Below are positions 27,401 to 32,055 of a stretch of DNA of 64,000 nt, one piece after another. The notes under the pieces were generated by a model. That model was not told the DNA's origin. It did not search any database and saw nothing but the letters and a program-made list of their open reading frames with translations. The number at the start of each line of letters is the position of its first letter. Positions within the stretch are counted from its first letter, which is position 1. A program made the translations under genes and the position numbers. This DNA comes from Apostichopus japonicus (Eukaryota; Echinodermata; Holothuroidea; Aspidochirotida; Stichopodidae): contig NC_092576.1 of the NCBI RefSeq assembly GCF_037975245.1, positions 8,821,501 through 8,885,500 on the forward strand, read 5' to 3'.

Positions 27401-29395
27401 GCTCCATTTTTATTATCCTCTCTTTTCATAGTCTTATCGTTTCAGCCGTTTTTATATTTTACATCTTACTTGAAAGTGGATACTGCTCAATACAGCTGTT
27501 TACTAGACTATGAACCATGTGAGTATAGCCTGCTGTATAGGCTAATATCAGTTTACCACAATGCTTTCTTTATTATATTTTTGTGGTGTTTCTTAATTTT
27601 TGTTTGTTTGTTTCTGTTCTGCAGTGGGGGCTGTTTAAGGGTTACGTAATGATTTGAAATGTGTCACATGAAGTGTAAGATCAATGGAATACTGAAGATA
27701 CTCAATAACCATAAAATAACGCATTATATTCCTACATTGTCTCAATTGCAGTGAGGACAAAAACATTAAGATCGATTCCCCTGATATATTTTCAGAACCA
27801 CATTTCAGGTTTGTGTGCATGGGCCAGGGCGGATCAACTCACCGATTTAGTTGCTCACGGTGAGCAGTGAAGAGCGAAGCACGGCTACGCCATATGTTGA
27901 GATTTCCTCTTGATCGTGAAAGGTATACATGCTAGTTTAAGTGTCCGAAACGCCAACAGGGCCGCTTGTTCCGAAGCCCCAACAACGTTACCGGTTGTAG
28001 CACTAAGCCTCATGTAGCAATTAAGGTATCAGTCAGCCCATATAATACGTGGTGATTCCTTAAGGGGGGGGGGGGGGGTGATAGCTCCCGAGTCCTAAAC
28101 ATGTGTCAATGCGTGTAGGGCCACAACGATATTTTTCGTTAAGGTTACCTTAATCTTTCCTGTTTTGTTCATGCGAGATTTACTATGAAAACAAAAATTA
28201 ATATCGATGTATTTTATTTTGTTTTTCCCGAAAACATTGTCAGTAGAATCATTTAGTGATAAATTTGTTAATTTATTTTCTTCATACAACATAATTTAAT
28301 GAGTTTTGTTGGAACGAAACTTTGTGAAAAAAATATCAAGCTCTGATAAAATGCAGCGAGACATCATTCAGCGAGAATCATATATAGTCACCGGGTTTTG
28401 TAAGATTATTTTTCACTGCACTTGGGATTACAAAAATGACCAGGTTATACGAATAGCGACCTTATCCTTCAGCCAAAATAAAATATCTAACAGTTTTCAA
28501 TACAATGCTGTCCTGCAGGTCCGAACCCAGCCCAGTTATTCCCATTTATTTTGTCTATAGGGAGCGAATTTAGAGCAGCGGTCCGCAAATATTTAGGCCC
28601 TTAACCGAGGATCTTCATGAGCCCGACTCACCATGACACACTGCCCCACCCCCTACCATCTCCCACCCCCAGAATTGATCCTAAGAATTCATGCATAGCA
28701 GCTAAATTTGATTAAGGAGATGATACTAACAATTATAACTTTTTTTCCGTAATTTGTAAATACATTTTTCGAAGTCTGAAGAAAAAAATAACATCCCACT
28801 CATTACAGAGTTTGCGGACATTCATGTTACGCATTACATTTCCTGTGCCAGGTGCAGGGTTTACTGTTTTGATATTATAACAGTAAAATCAATGCTTAAA
28901 AGTGAACAATAACCGCATTTGGTTTTTCTTTTGATTTTTGCCTGATATATTGATTGTGGTACTAACACCGTTATGACGTCAATATAGAGAAAATTAATCA
29001 GTTTGTTTTTTAAATTTCTTTATAAGTAAAGACAATTAAAGGTAAATGATCAACAAACTAAACAAAAAGTTTAAAGAAATCTGTGACTAGTTATACGGGA
29101 TTCTAACAAATGACCTCAATATTGCTCTTGAATTTGTTCTTGCCGTTTCCCGAGTTAACATATCGAAATGAAATTGGAGTGCATACGACCCGTTAATTCG
29201 TGGTTTATTCAACGGTATGCATGAAGGTAAGGTGTAGGTATATCAACATGAATTTTAATATCAACTTCTTTGCATTATTCCGACCAAAGAGTGTTAATTA
29301 ATTTGAAGCTAATTTTCATGATACTTACCTCGGTCGCAAAGACTACAAAGTAACACCGTCCACGTCACAAACTGACGAAAGAAATATACCGCCAT
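304..29395 (-). CDS. Secreted protein with nine tandem MAM domains (3' end off the left edge)
   Basis: Twenty-five exons, listed separately below, join in one uninterrupted frame of 4608 nt (1536 codons). A signal peptide leads directly into nine MAM domains with rough starts at residues 28, 190, 358, 528, 702, 863, 1045, 1215 and 1404. Typical MAM marks are visible: an opening CDFE...C-x-W, then DDFDW, then C-x-FWYHMYG-x-x-x-G-x-L, and a closing GDIALDD followed by a Cys. MAM domains are extracellular adhesion and oligomerisation modules of about 160-170 residues, so the product should be secreted or cell-surface; no membrane segment is seen, but the C-terminus is missing. No LDL-receptor class A repeat lies between the MAMs, unlike MALRD1 (MAM and LDLa) proteins, although such repeats could follow beyond the window. 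Every intron between domains is phase 1. Function beyond adhesion or matrix is not deducible. Confidence 0.9.
592..881 (-). CDS. MAM gene exon 24 (MAM9, first and middle parts fused)
   Basis: 290 nt, phase 1 to 0. It starts after TTTTTCAG and encodes CSFETDLCSWS, then DEFDW, then KCFQFWYHMYGSSVGTLQ. The intron that splits the first and middle parts of most other domains in this gene is absent. Its acceptor and first bases lie at the edge of a 352-bp tandem duplication. Confidence 0.92.
855..1546. repeat. 352-bp tandem duplication containing a MAM exon acceptor
   Basis: Positions 855-1194 recur at 1207-1546 with an offset of exactly 352 bp and only three differences noticed by eye (about 99% identity). 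The duplicated block includes the first 27 bases of MAM9 exon 24, its splice acceptor and about 310 bp of upstream intron, so a second copy of the acceptor with the start of the exon lies upstream in the transcript (near 1233). The high identity means a very recent event, or an assembly artefact such as an uncollapsed haplotype. Confidence 0.95.
1677..1964 (-). CDS. MAM gene exon 23 (MAM8, C-terminal part)
   Basis: 288 nt, phase 1 to 1; acceptor CCCCCAG, donor GTGAGT. It encodes LGDISFQAFV..., then PGVLAVDDILF and a closing FC. The segment is longer than the matching part of the other domains and lacks the tryptophan segment, so MAM8 is divergent. Confidence 0.88.
2543..2995. mobile_element. 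Short inverted-repeat DNA element (MITE)
   Basis: The 13-bp ends CAGACCTCCCAGC (2543) and its reverse complement (ending 2995) face each other. ATAT flanks both sides, but this is too simple to be a firm target duplication. The inside is AT-rich with reiterated aaaggttt-like pieces and no coding frame. The right end lies 14 bp into the intron after the donor of the exon ending at 3010. Confidence 0.7.
3010..3138 (-). CDS. MAM gene exon 22 (MAM8, middle part, divergent)
   Basis: 129 nt, phase 1 to 1; acceptor ATTCAG, donor GTATAT. It encodes GHFLYVTGDATTN..., then GRLTYWSVEK. It corresponds to the C-x-FWYHMYG region, but the conserved third cysteine is missing and the motif has decayed to LTYW. 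Confidence 0.82.
3335..3440 (-). pseudogene. Ghost copy of the 3' part of MAM8 exon 21
   Basis: Reads colinearly with the 3' part of the exon at 4219-4365: YPYEWQVTGPANPPEL and SMSSQAG against YQYEWRLTTPADSPEL and SMSTQAG. About 34 codons align with no gap or stop, followed by the same GGTAAGAA donor. The only nearby acceptor (TTTAG) would give phase 2, while neighbouring exons need phase 1, so inclusion would break the frame. It is best taken as a duplicated half-exon, now unused. Confidence 0.65.
3588..4084. mobile_element. hAT-like non-autonomous element
   Basis: Terminal inverted repeats CAGGGATGTGCCCA bound a 497-bp element, flanked directly by the 6-bp duplication GTGTAC. CAGGG-type ends fit the hAT superfamily, in which 5-8 bp target duplications are known. 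It contains C-rich and G-rich stretches but no transposase. It separates the MAM8 exon from its ghost copy. Confidence 0.8.
4219..4365 (-). CDS. MAM gene exon 21 (MAM8, first part)
   Basis: 147 nt, phase 1 to 1; acceptor TTCTTTTAG, donor GTAAGA. It encodes KCDFEDGHICGYTL, the normal MAM opening, but the usual DDFDW is replaced by YQYEW. Confidence 0.9.
4988..5173 (-). CDS. MAM gene exon 20 (MAM7, C-terminal part)
   Basis: 186 nt, phase 1 to 1; donor GTATGT. It encodes LWTRSGNQGYDWLY, then FLIEGYSGNGYQGDIALDD and a closing GSCP, a textbook MAM end. Confidence 0.92.
5741..5833 (+). repeat. tRNA-derived SINE fragment
   Basis: Contains a pol III A box (TAGCTCAATTGGTTGAGTG) and a B box-like GGTTGGAATCC, followed by a run of 15 T. 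The anticodon stem does not pair properly, so it is a SINE or tRNA pseudogene rather than a functional tRNA. Confidence 0.7.
6205..6384 (-). CDS. MAM gene exon 19 (MAM7, middle part)
   Basis: 180 nt, phase 1 to 1; donor GTAAGT. It encodes GYYLHIDVTSEASNN, then VCFEFWYHMYGSHVDTLNV. It is shorter than the 272-nt middle exons of MAM3 and MAM4 because the intron falls earlier. Confidence 0.92.
6480..7700. other. Intron between MAM7 exons, no gene seen
   Basis: AT-rich intronic DNA. The phrase 'aaaactgtt(t/a)agtacatcaatt' occurs near 6590 and again near 7425, with similar flanks, which points to an old dispersed or duplicated repeat. No exon, RNA gene or complete transposon was recognised. Confidence 0.5.
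7735..7929 (-). CDS. MAM gene exon 18 (Pro/Thr linker and MAM7 first part)
   Basis: 195 nt, phase 1 to 1; acceptor TTTTCCCCAG, donor GTGAGT. It opens with a proline/threonine-rich linker (PTVVPTPRPTSPPTAY), then CDFENGDTCTWS and DDFDW. This is the only marked linker between MAM domains, likely O-glycosylated and extended, so it splits the ectodomain into blocks MAM1-6 and MAM7-9. Confidence 0.92.
8148..8275. repeat. G-rich minisatellite (GGGAGG/GGGCGA type)
   Basis: Irregular tandem array of gagggcgaggggaggg-like units on the plus strand, in an intron of the MAM gene. It has many G3-5 runs with short spacers, which suits G-quadruplex formation in the template strand. The coding strand carries the C-rich complement. 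Long open frames across it are only a product of the repeat. Confidence 0.85.
8581..8811 (-). CDS. MAM gene exon 17 (MAM6, C-terminal part)
   Basis: 231 nt, phase 1 to 1; acceptor TTTGCCAG, donor GTAAGT. It encodes MGSLNLYLQRSQTG, GDHGNQW, then DMALDDIKFLPYPC. The end piece that is a separate exon in MAM3-5 is fused here. Confidence 0.9.
9226..9325. repeat. ATACA-type microsatellite
   Basis: Irregular run of atacaatacatac units in an intron of the MAM gene; simple sequence with no coding value. Confidence 0.8.
9400..9522 (-). CDS. MAM gene exon 16 (MAM6, middle part)
   Basis: 123 nt, phase 1 to 1; acceptor TTTATCAG, donor GTGAGT. It encodes GYYIYFEGSSPLKDD, then RCLEFWYHMYGS; the intron cuts directly after MYGS. 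Confidence 0.9.
9690..9805. repeat. 28/29-bp tandem repeat, four copies
   Basis: Units of actggctgaatggataggct followed by atacacac repeat about four times with a few changes, in an intron of the MAM gene. Confidence 0.85.
9861..10001 (-). CDS. MAM gene exon 15 (MAM6, first part)
   Basis: 141 nt, phase 1 to 1; acceptor GATTTTCAG, donor GTAATT. It encodes SCDFEDGYCGWMQDQDDG, then WDWTRNRRRTTTDETGP and FDHTYQDY. Confidence 0.92.
10700..10790 (-). CDS. MAM gene exon 14 (MAM5, end part)
   Basis: 91 nt, phase 0 to 1; donor GTAATA. It encodes VIIKGVVGSDINAFIGLDE and a closing GACD. The size is identical to the end exon of MAM4. Confidence 0.9.
11483..11912. repeat. Duplicated 3' halves of the MAM5 middle exon with donor
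   Basis: The last 80 nt or so of the exon at 11834-12087, with its donor and about 50 nt of intron, recur about 131 bp downstream in the transcript (11700-11780) in nearly the same form, including a GTAAAC donor. A third, more decayed copy is at about 11483-11570. No acceptor precedes the extra copies; the sequence before them is purine-rich on the coding strand, so they are probably not spliced in. Confidence 0.88.
11834..12087 (-). CDS. MAM gene exon 13 (MAM5, middle part)
   Basis: 254 nt, phase 1 to 0; donor GTAATC. It encodes YCLQFWYRYSGSGIIQIGW, then WTEPATIPDRWLYGSVTV. The usual FWYHMYG reads FWYRYSG. Its 3' half was the source of the tandem copies just downstream. Confidence 0.92.
12201..12338 (-). 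CDS. MAM gene exon 12 (MAM5, first part)
   Basis: 138 nt, phase 1 to 1; acceptor TTTTGTAG, donor GTACGT. It encodes AFCHFELDFCGWYQ, then KDDFDWKRGP. Confidence 0.92.
13244..13334 (-). CDS. MAM gene exon 11 (MAM4, end part)
   Basis: 91 nt, phase 0 to 1; acceptor TTCCTCCAG, donor GTAAAT. It encodes VLIEGEVGRSSFGDIGLDD and a closing GPCPDE. Confidence 0.92.
13405..13610. repeat. 24-bp tandem repeat, about eight copies
   Basis: Units of ctccactcagaggtaccatc followed by ttta, lightly diverged, in the intron upstream (in transcription) of the MAM4 end exon. It begins about 70 bp from that exon's acceptor. Confidence 0.88.
13780..14215 (-). repeat. tRNA-like SINE, one copy plus a partial second copy
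   Basis: On the minus strand, 13985-14058 shows an A box-like GGTCAATTGGTTCAGGC and a perfect B box GGTTCGAGCCC, followed by a SINE body reaching about 13780 with the common 'cttgcccaaggacacacc' complement. A second head with GGTTAGAGTCC lies at about 14134-14200. These are retroposon remnants inside a MAM intron, not tRNA genes. Confidence 0.72.
14260..14531 (-). CDS. MAM gene exon 10 (MAM4, middle part)
   Basis: 272 nt, phase 1 to 0; acceptor ATTTTCAG, donor GTATGT. It encodes GYYIYMSARHPA, QCMTFWYHLYGSSVGFLNV, then HTGDRGKQWLPG. Confidence 0.93.
14640..16380. other. Intron between MAM4 exons, no gene seen
   Basis: Non-coding intron. It has a poly-C run near 14720, a cluster of atatgcat/catatgca words at about 15780-15900, and a G-rich stretch (gggagggagggag) at about 15940-15990. 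No exon or complete element was found. Confidence 0.55.
16400..16573 (-). CDS. MAM gene exon 9 (MAM4, first part)
   Basis: 174 nt, phase 1 to 1; acceptor TTATTCTCAG, donor GTAAAG. It encodes a short spacer FPEDADPPFFQTF, then DCNFDYGTCGWEQ and DDDFDW. Confidence 0.92.
16654..16873. repeat. 63-bp direct repeat and a dispersed repeat end
   Basis: The stretch starting aaccttgcagtaaatttaa occurs twice, 63 bp apart. The following 16777-16873 (gatagccaagt...catggataaatcaacaag...aagattataat) recurs at about 19583-19672 in the same orientation, marking two copies of an uncharacterised dispersed repeat. Confidence 0.7.
17480..17564 (-). CDS. MAM gene exon 8 (MAM3, end part)
   Basis: 85 nt, phase 0 to 1; acceptor CACATTATAG, donor GTAAGT. 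It encodes IEIVAIKGNGYSGDIAIDD, then a closing SSCD. Confidence 0.93.
17941..18235. repeat. Dispersed repeat starting with an AAT run
   Basis: An (AAT)n start, then gacttatatagcc...caaggcactttacaaag and 'cttgttccagag...', a layout seen again at 41980-42250. It resembles a widespread non-coding invertebrate repeat family, but I cannot name the family with certainty. Confidence 0.55.
18314..18585 (-). CDS. MAM gene exon 7 (MAM3, middle part)
   Basis: 272 nt, phase 1 to 0; donor GTGAGT. It encodes GTYLFIESSLGDNGHA, CLSFWYHMYGQHIGNLLV, then EWLNG. It is preceded by six tandem copies of its own acceptor region. I chose the copy nearest the full exon (first base 18585), because only it leads into the complete exon. 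Confidence 0.92.
18557..18980. repeat. 78-bp tandem array carrying six copies of a MAM exon acceptor and exon start
   Basis: Units begin at 18557, 18635, 18713, 18791, 18869 and 18947, spaced exactly 78 bp. Each carries the acceptor and the first 29 bases or so of MAM3 exon 7 plus about 49 bp of intron. Units 1, 2, 3 and 6 keep a canonical CACAG acceptor; units 4 and 5 read CTGAG. The unit length is divisible by three, but most units have an in-frame stop (CTA TGA) after the exon start, so read-through would truncate the protein. Confidence 0.96.
19068..19205 (-). CDS. MAM gene exon 6 (MAM3, first part)
   Basis: 138 nt, phase 1 to 1; acceptor CATTTTCAG, donor GTCAGT. It encodes SCDFENGMCVWQ, then DDMDWIEGSG. 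Confidence 0.93.
19884..20082 (-). CDS. MAM gene exon 5 (MAM2, end part)
   Basis: 199 nt, phase 0 to 1; acceptor GGTCGTAG, donor GTAAAG. It encodes ALWTRIGNLGNSWYKG, then VIEGVVGGGTRGHIAIDE and a closing SICPDE. Confidence 0.92.
20477..20872 (-). CDS. MAM gene exon 4 (end of MAM1 and most of MAM2)
   Basis: 396 nt, phase 0 to 0. It encodes EGTRGSNFRGDIALDD and GDCP (end of MAM1), directly followed by GCDFEIPTLCGYTQ, DDFDW and VCWVFSYHMYGSDIGSLS of MAM2. It is the only exon that bridges two domains, suggesting intron loss. Confidence 0.93.
21488..21753 (-). CDS. MAM gene exon 3 (MAM1, middle part)
   Basis: 266 nt, phase 1 to 0; acceptor TTCTAAAG, donor GTACAA. It encodes AGFYAFIEASGKAPGTKA, HCIEFWYHMYGQDIDTLNV, then GDQGPTWLYGQ. 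Confidence 0.93.
22296..22468. mobile_element. Short inverted-repeat element (possible MITE)
   Basis: GTTCGGACACCCCTAAG at the left faces CTTAGGTGTCCGAAC at the right, 173 bp apart. The inside is AT-rich and non-coding. No clean target duplication is visible, so the true ends are uncertain. Confidence 0.45.
22954..23426. mobile_element. Foldback element with long inverted arms
   Basis: The left arm (22954 to about 23040, containing atggcaagccatgtgggaca) is matched by its reverse complement at the right (about 23321-23426). Inside are several copies of a 22-bp unit, ttcgaattaatacgtgtata followed by ta. It is non-coding. Such a structure would fold into a large hairpin; the superfamily is unknown. 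Confidence 0.8.
23764..24390. repeat. 85-bp tandem repeat inside a GGCGTAGGAA-ended repeat
   Basis: Four units of 84-89 bp at about 23780-24115, each with gctgagaatttttcgggcac and ctactgaaag. The region starts with ataggcgtaggaa and ends near ttctacgcccc and a poly-C run, which look like degraded inverted ends. The phrase 'taacgactt' of the plus-strand element at about 50340-50380 reappears here in reverse. Confidence 0.7.
24709..24852 (-). CDS. MAM gene exon 2 (MAM1, first part)
   Basis: 144 nt, phase 1 to 1; acceptor ATTTTCAG, donor GTAAGG. It encodes VQPLVECDFEDSFCRYTQ, then HDFDWSRRSGP and VDHTLKT. The frame agrees exactly with the signal-peptide exon 4.5 kb upstream. Confidence 0.93.
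25760..26605. repeat. Array of ctatagtctgctcgaaggca units, interrupted
   Basis: Irregular units of about 20-25 bp built on 'actatagtctgctcgaaggc' run from 25760 to 25990 and resume at about 26405 to 26605. The gap between the two halves is the palindromic element at 26011-26404, which suggests insertion into an existing array. Confidence 0.88.
26011..26404. mobile_element. Palindromic element set in a tandem array
   Basis: 26011-26174 is an imperfect palindrome: acaaataatgaatggtt, gtgcaatagtgcaaatattt and the pieces around gttgaaagatg recur in reverse complement in the second half. Directly after it TTTTATACAACACCT (26173-26188) faces AGGTGTTGTATAAAA (about 26389-26404). It is non-coding. 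It may be one composite foldback or two adjacent elements. Confidence 0.75.
29329..29395 (-). CDS. MAM gene exon 1 (signal peptide)
   Basis: 67 nt from ATG to a GTAAGT donor, ending in phase 1. It encodes MAVYFFRQFVTWTVLLCSLC then DR: a short basic start, a hydrophobic core and a likely cleavage near the cysteine. The start is supported by the match of phase with MAM1 exon 2 and by in-frame stops upstream. No acceptor is needed before it if 29395 lies in the first exon. Confidence 0.82.
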
Positions 29396-29396
29396 T

Positions 29397-29417
29397 TTAT
29401 AGGATAAAGAGAGCCAT
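29397..29417 (-). promoter_or_regulatory. Upstream ORF abutting the MAM gene start
   Basis: An ATG at 29417 opens a six-codon frame (MALFIL) whose stop ends one base before the main ATG at 29395. If it lies in the mRNA leader, as it should, it could damp translation or feed termination-reinitiation at the main start. Confidence 0.5.
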
Positions 29418-29419
29418 GT

Positions 29420-30660
29420 ATTACAGCGAGAGAGAGAGAGATACAAAAGTGTTCACGCGGGAAACAATATTACTCCGCTATATGTTCTCATACTCTAATG
29501 TAGATCGCACAATGTTCCGCGGTATTGATTCGGATAATGAAATATAGTTCTCCAACTGTCCAAATAGAATTCGGGCCTTTTCTTGCCAAGTTCTATATCA
29601 CTGCAAGTAGGATTCACGTCTCCACAGAATTTGTAAATATTACAAGATGATGGATTAAGGCTGATAATAACGATGACGGTGCAGCAAACCTTACATTTTT
29701 TTTTATTTAATATACTTTGTACTGATTTAACGATTTAATTGTTGGTAATAAATTGTAAGATGATAAGATAGCTGGTCAATAAGGGACGGGGGTCTATATA
29801 AGGATCATATAACCATGGTCCATATACACTCTAAGGAACGCTGCAAACAGTTAGAGGAGTTTCTTCTTTTGTACAGCGGATAATAACATCGCAAATAGTA
29901 CATAATATGCTTTATTGTGATTGACTAAAGTTCAAGTGCGTATACCTTGTTAACACGCTTTCAAATCAAACCAGTTGAAGGTTAACTCAAAGGCTTCTAA
30001 TCACAAAAGTCCTCCGGTATGCAAACTATAAAAAAAGTGTGTGTGTGTGTGTGGGGGGGGGGGGGGTAAATGATGATCTATGGTATGTTTGATTGTGCTA
30101 ACTTATCGCGTAAAGTCTGGGTGACTCTGTAACGTTTGTTATTGCGTATTGTACAGCATAACCTAACATATTAATGCCACCCTGGTATACACCAGAAGAG
30201 AAATCGAGGCTATATAAACAGGACAATCACGTGATGTTACGGTACGTATTACATAATCAGAATGCAGGCCCTTTACTGAGACGGTGATGCAAGCTGAATA
30301 AGCCTACTTAATACCTAATTATACCTGCACAACACAATAGTTTTATGTTTTTATGTTGTTCTTTTGTTGTTGCAATGATTACGTTTTCAACAAGATGCAG
30401 AATGTAAATTGTCATGGAGTTCTTGTCTAAATATTGATCGATACGGGCCTACCCCGAAAGTGTTTAAACGAATCTGAAGTTGAATACTAAATACACACGC
30501 GACGTCACTCTAAGAATTGGCGTTCAGGTTATATTGTTGAAGAGATGTGAAGAATCATAGACATTTAGTAGAAGTACCCTGTCAAATAATGTCGGTAGTA
30601 TCTTCGCACGCTAATCGCATGTTGATTGATTGATATGTTGCGATCATGCGATGTATTTGT
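29420..30660. other. Region upstream of the MAM gene
   Basis: Presumed 5' leader and promoter region of the MAM gene on the minus strand. It contains a short GA run (29427-29442) and a GT plus poly-G run near 30040-30066. I could not identify a convincing core promoter, and no other gene is seen. Confidence 0.4.
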
Positions 30661-30676
30661 ACACACCAATTGTGAC

Positions 30677-31617
30677 CACTGGCGGATCCAGGGCCTTTGT
30701 TTGGGAGGGGCCAAAGTGGCATTAGAGTGATATGGGGGAGGGGTCTAAGGGGAGGGGGTGCCCCCCTACCCTTTGGAAAATTTTCTATTGCTGAATGCCC
30801 TCAGATGCAATTTGGTGCGACAAAAGTGTACAATGGTGATGTTAATTTACTTCTAAAAAAAATGTTTCCCAGGTGTAATTTTCTAAAATATTTATAAAAC
30901 AAAGTTGGGATCATCTTTCTCAAGAAATTTTATTTCTCATAGGTTATAAATTTCTTACAACCAGCCTGTAACTGCAAAATGGTGTTAAACTGTAAATCCT
31001 CATGCTCATACATTTACATAGCTCCCAACTGAATTTGAAGTTTTTTTGGAATCCTGGTGATGCCTACATGTAAAATGGTGGCACTTAGAAAGGCTTTTGT
31101 CACCCAAAATTTTCTGAGAAATATGCATTTTTTTGTGTGTAACATCAATAAATTGAATAGTAGGTGATAATTCATTCTTTCCCGTGGCATGAAAATGTTC
31201 GCTGCTCGCCCCAATGAAAAGAAATATAGGCTAATTTGAGGTTCAAATGATGCTGTAAAGGAGGTTTTATACTCTATTATGCTAAATGCTAAAGAAATGA
31301 TGGTTGCTAAGTCAAAATTTGATGCAATTTTTTTTTATGTATACTTGACAATTACAATGCGGTTTTTTCGGACGCTTGTGCGGGTCAGCGGGTTTGAGTG
31401 TTAGAATGCGGGTCTAATTCCCGCGAATTACGGGTCAGTTGGGAGCTCTGCATTTAATTTTAAACCAGAAAACGAAAAGGTTTAGACTAGTCTACCACTG
31501 CTATTCCTCTCGATTTTTTTAATTTCCAATCATATGATTTAGCGGATGTTCGGAAACACTTTTTGGCTCACCTTGGGGGGGGGGGGGTGCCATGGCCCCC
31601 CCTTGGATCCGCCAGTG
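30677..31617. mobile_element. Non-autonomous hAT element with 8-bp target duplication
   Basis: Ends CACTGGCGGATCCA (left) and its reverse complement (right) bound a 941-bp element, flanked by a perfect 8-bp duplication ATTGTGAC (30669-30676 and 31618-31625). CA(C/G)TGGCGGATCC ends and 8-bp duplications are typical of hAT transposons. The interior has G-rich subterminal runs and no transposase frame. Confidence 0.92.
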
Positions 31618-31693
31618 ATTGTGACCTTGTCGTAACATCGGACTATTTCCATTTTGCCCGGAGGAGGTGGGGATTGAGGTTGGAAAGAAAAAG

Positions 31694-32055
31694 TTAAAGG
31701 CATTGAAGACTCGCCCAAACCGCCCCGCGCTCTGAAAAAGTTAACTTTCCGTTGCTTGCAAGTGAATTTTTTTTCTTGTCGCTACAAAATGCAGTCAGTA
31801 ATGAAACGTGATACCTTGTTATCTTTTATCTATACCTGAGATGTCCATCGCTGCTATGTACACTGTGTGGTGGGTATTGACCATAGCTGTATGTATTGAC
31901 TGTGCACTAGTGTCTAATTACCGACGGTAGCAAGCTGTGTTTGTACTGTCTGGGATCGATGGTGGTGTCTTACACTTCTGTTACACCTCATTCGAAACTA
32001 GGTCAGATTACCGGCATGAGACGTTTCTTTGTGTGCGAGTCTTCACACCCTTTAA
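31694..32055 (+). mobile_element. TTAA-flanked MITE, copy A
   Basis: 362 bp bounded by TTAA on both sides, with inverted ends AGG..TTGAAGACTCGC / GCGAGTCTTCACACCCT. TTAA targets point to the piggyBac or Kolobok superfamilies. A copy in the opposite orientation lies at 60687-61079. No transposase is coded. Confidence 0.85.

Larger units (their letters stand above)
24853..29328. other. First intron of the MAM gene
   Basis: A 4.5-kb intron, the longest in this gene. It contains the interrupted 'ctatagtctgctcgaaggca' array and the palindromic element at about 26.0-26.4 kb. No further exon in phase 1 was found between the signal peptide and MAM1. Confidence 0.75.

Noticed and set aside
304-29395. 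LDL-receptor class A repeats between MAM domains (MALRD1-type protein)
   Set aside because: No six-cysteine LDLa pattern with the SDE motif was found between the MAM exons, so that name was not used.
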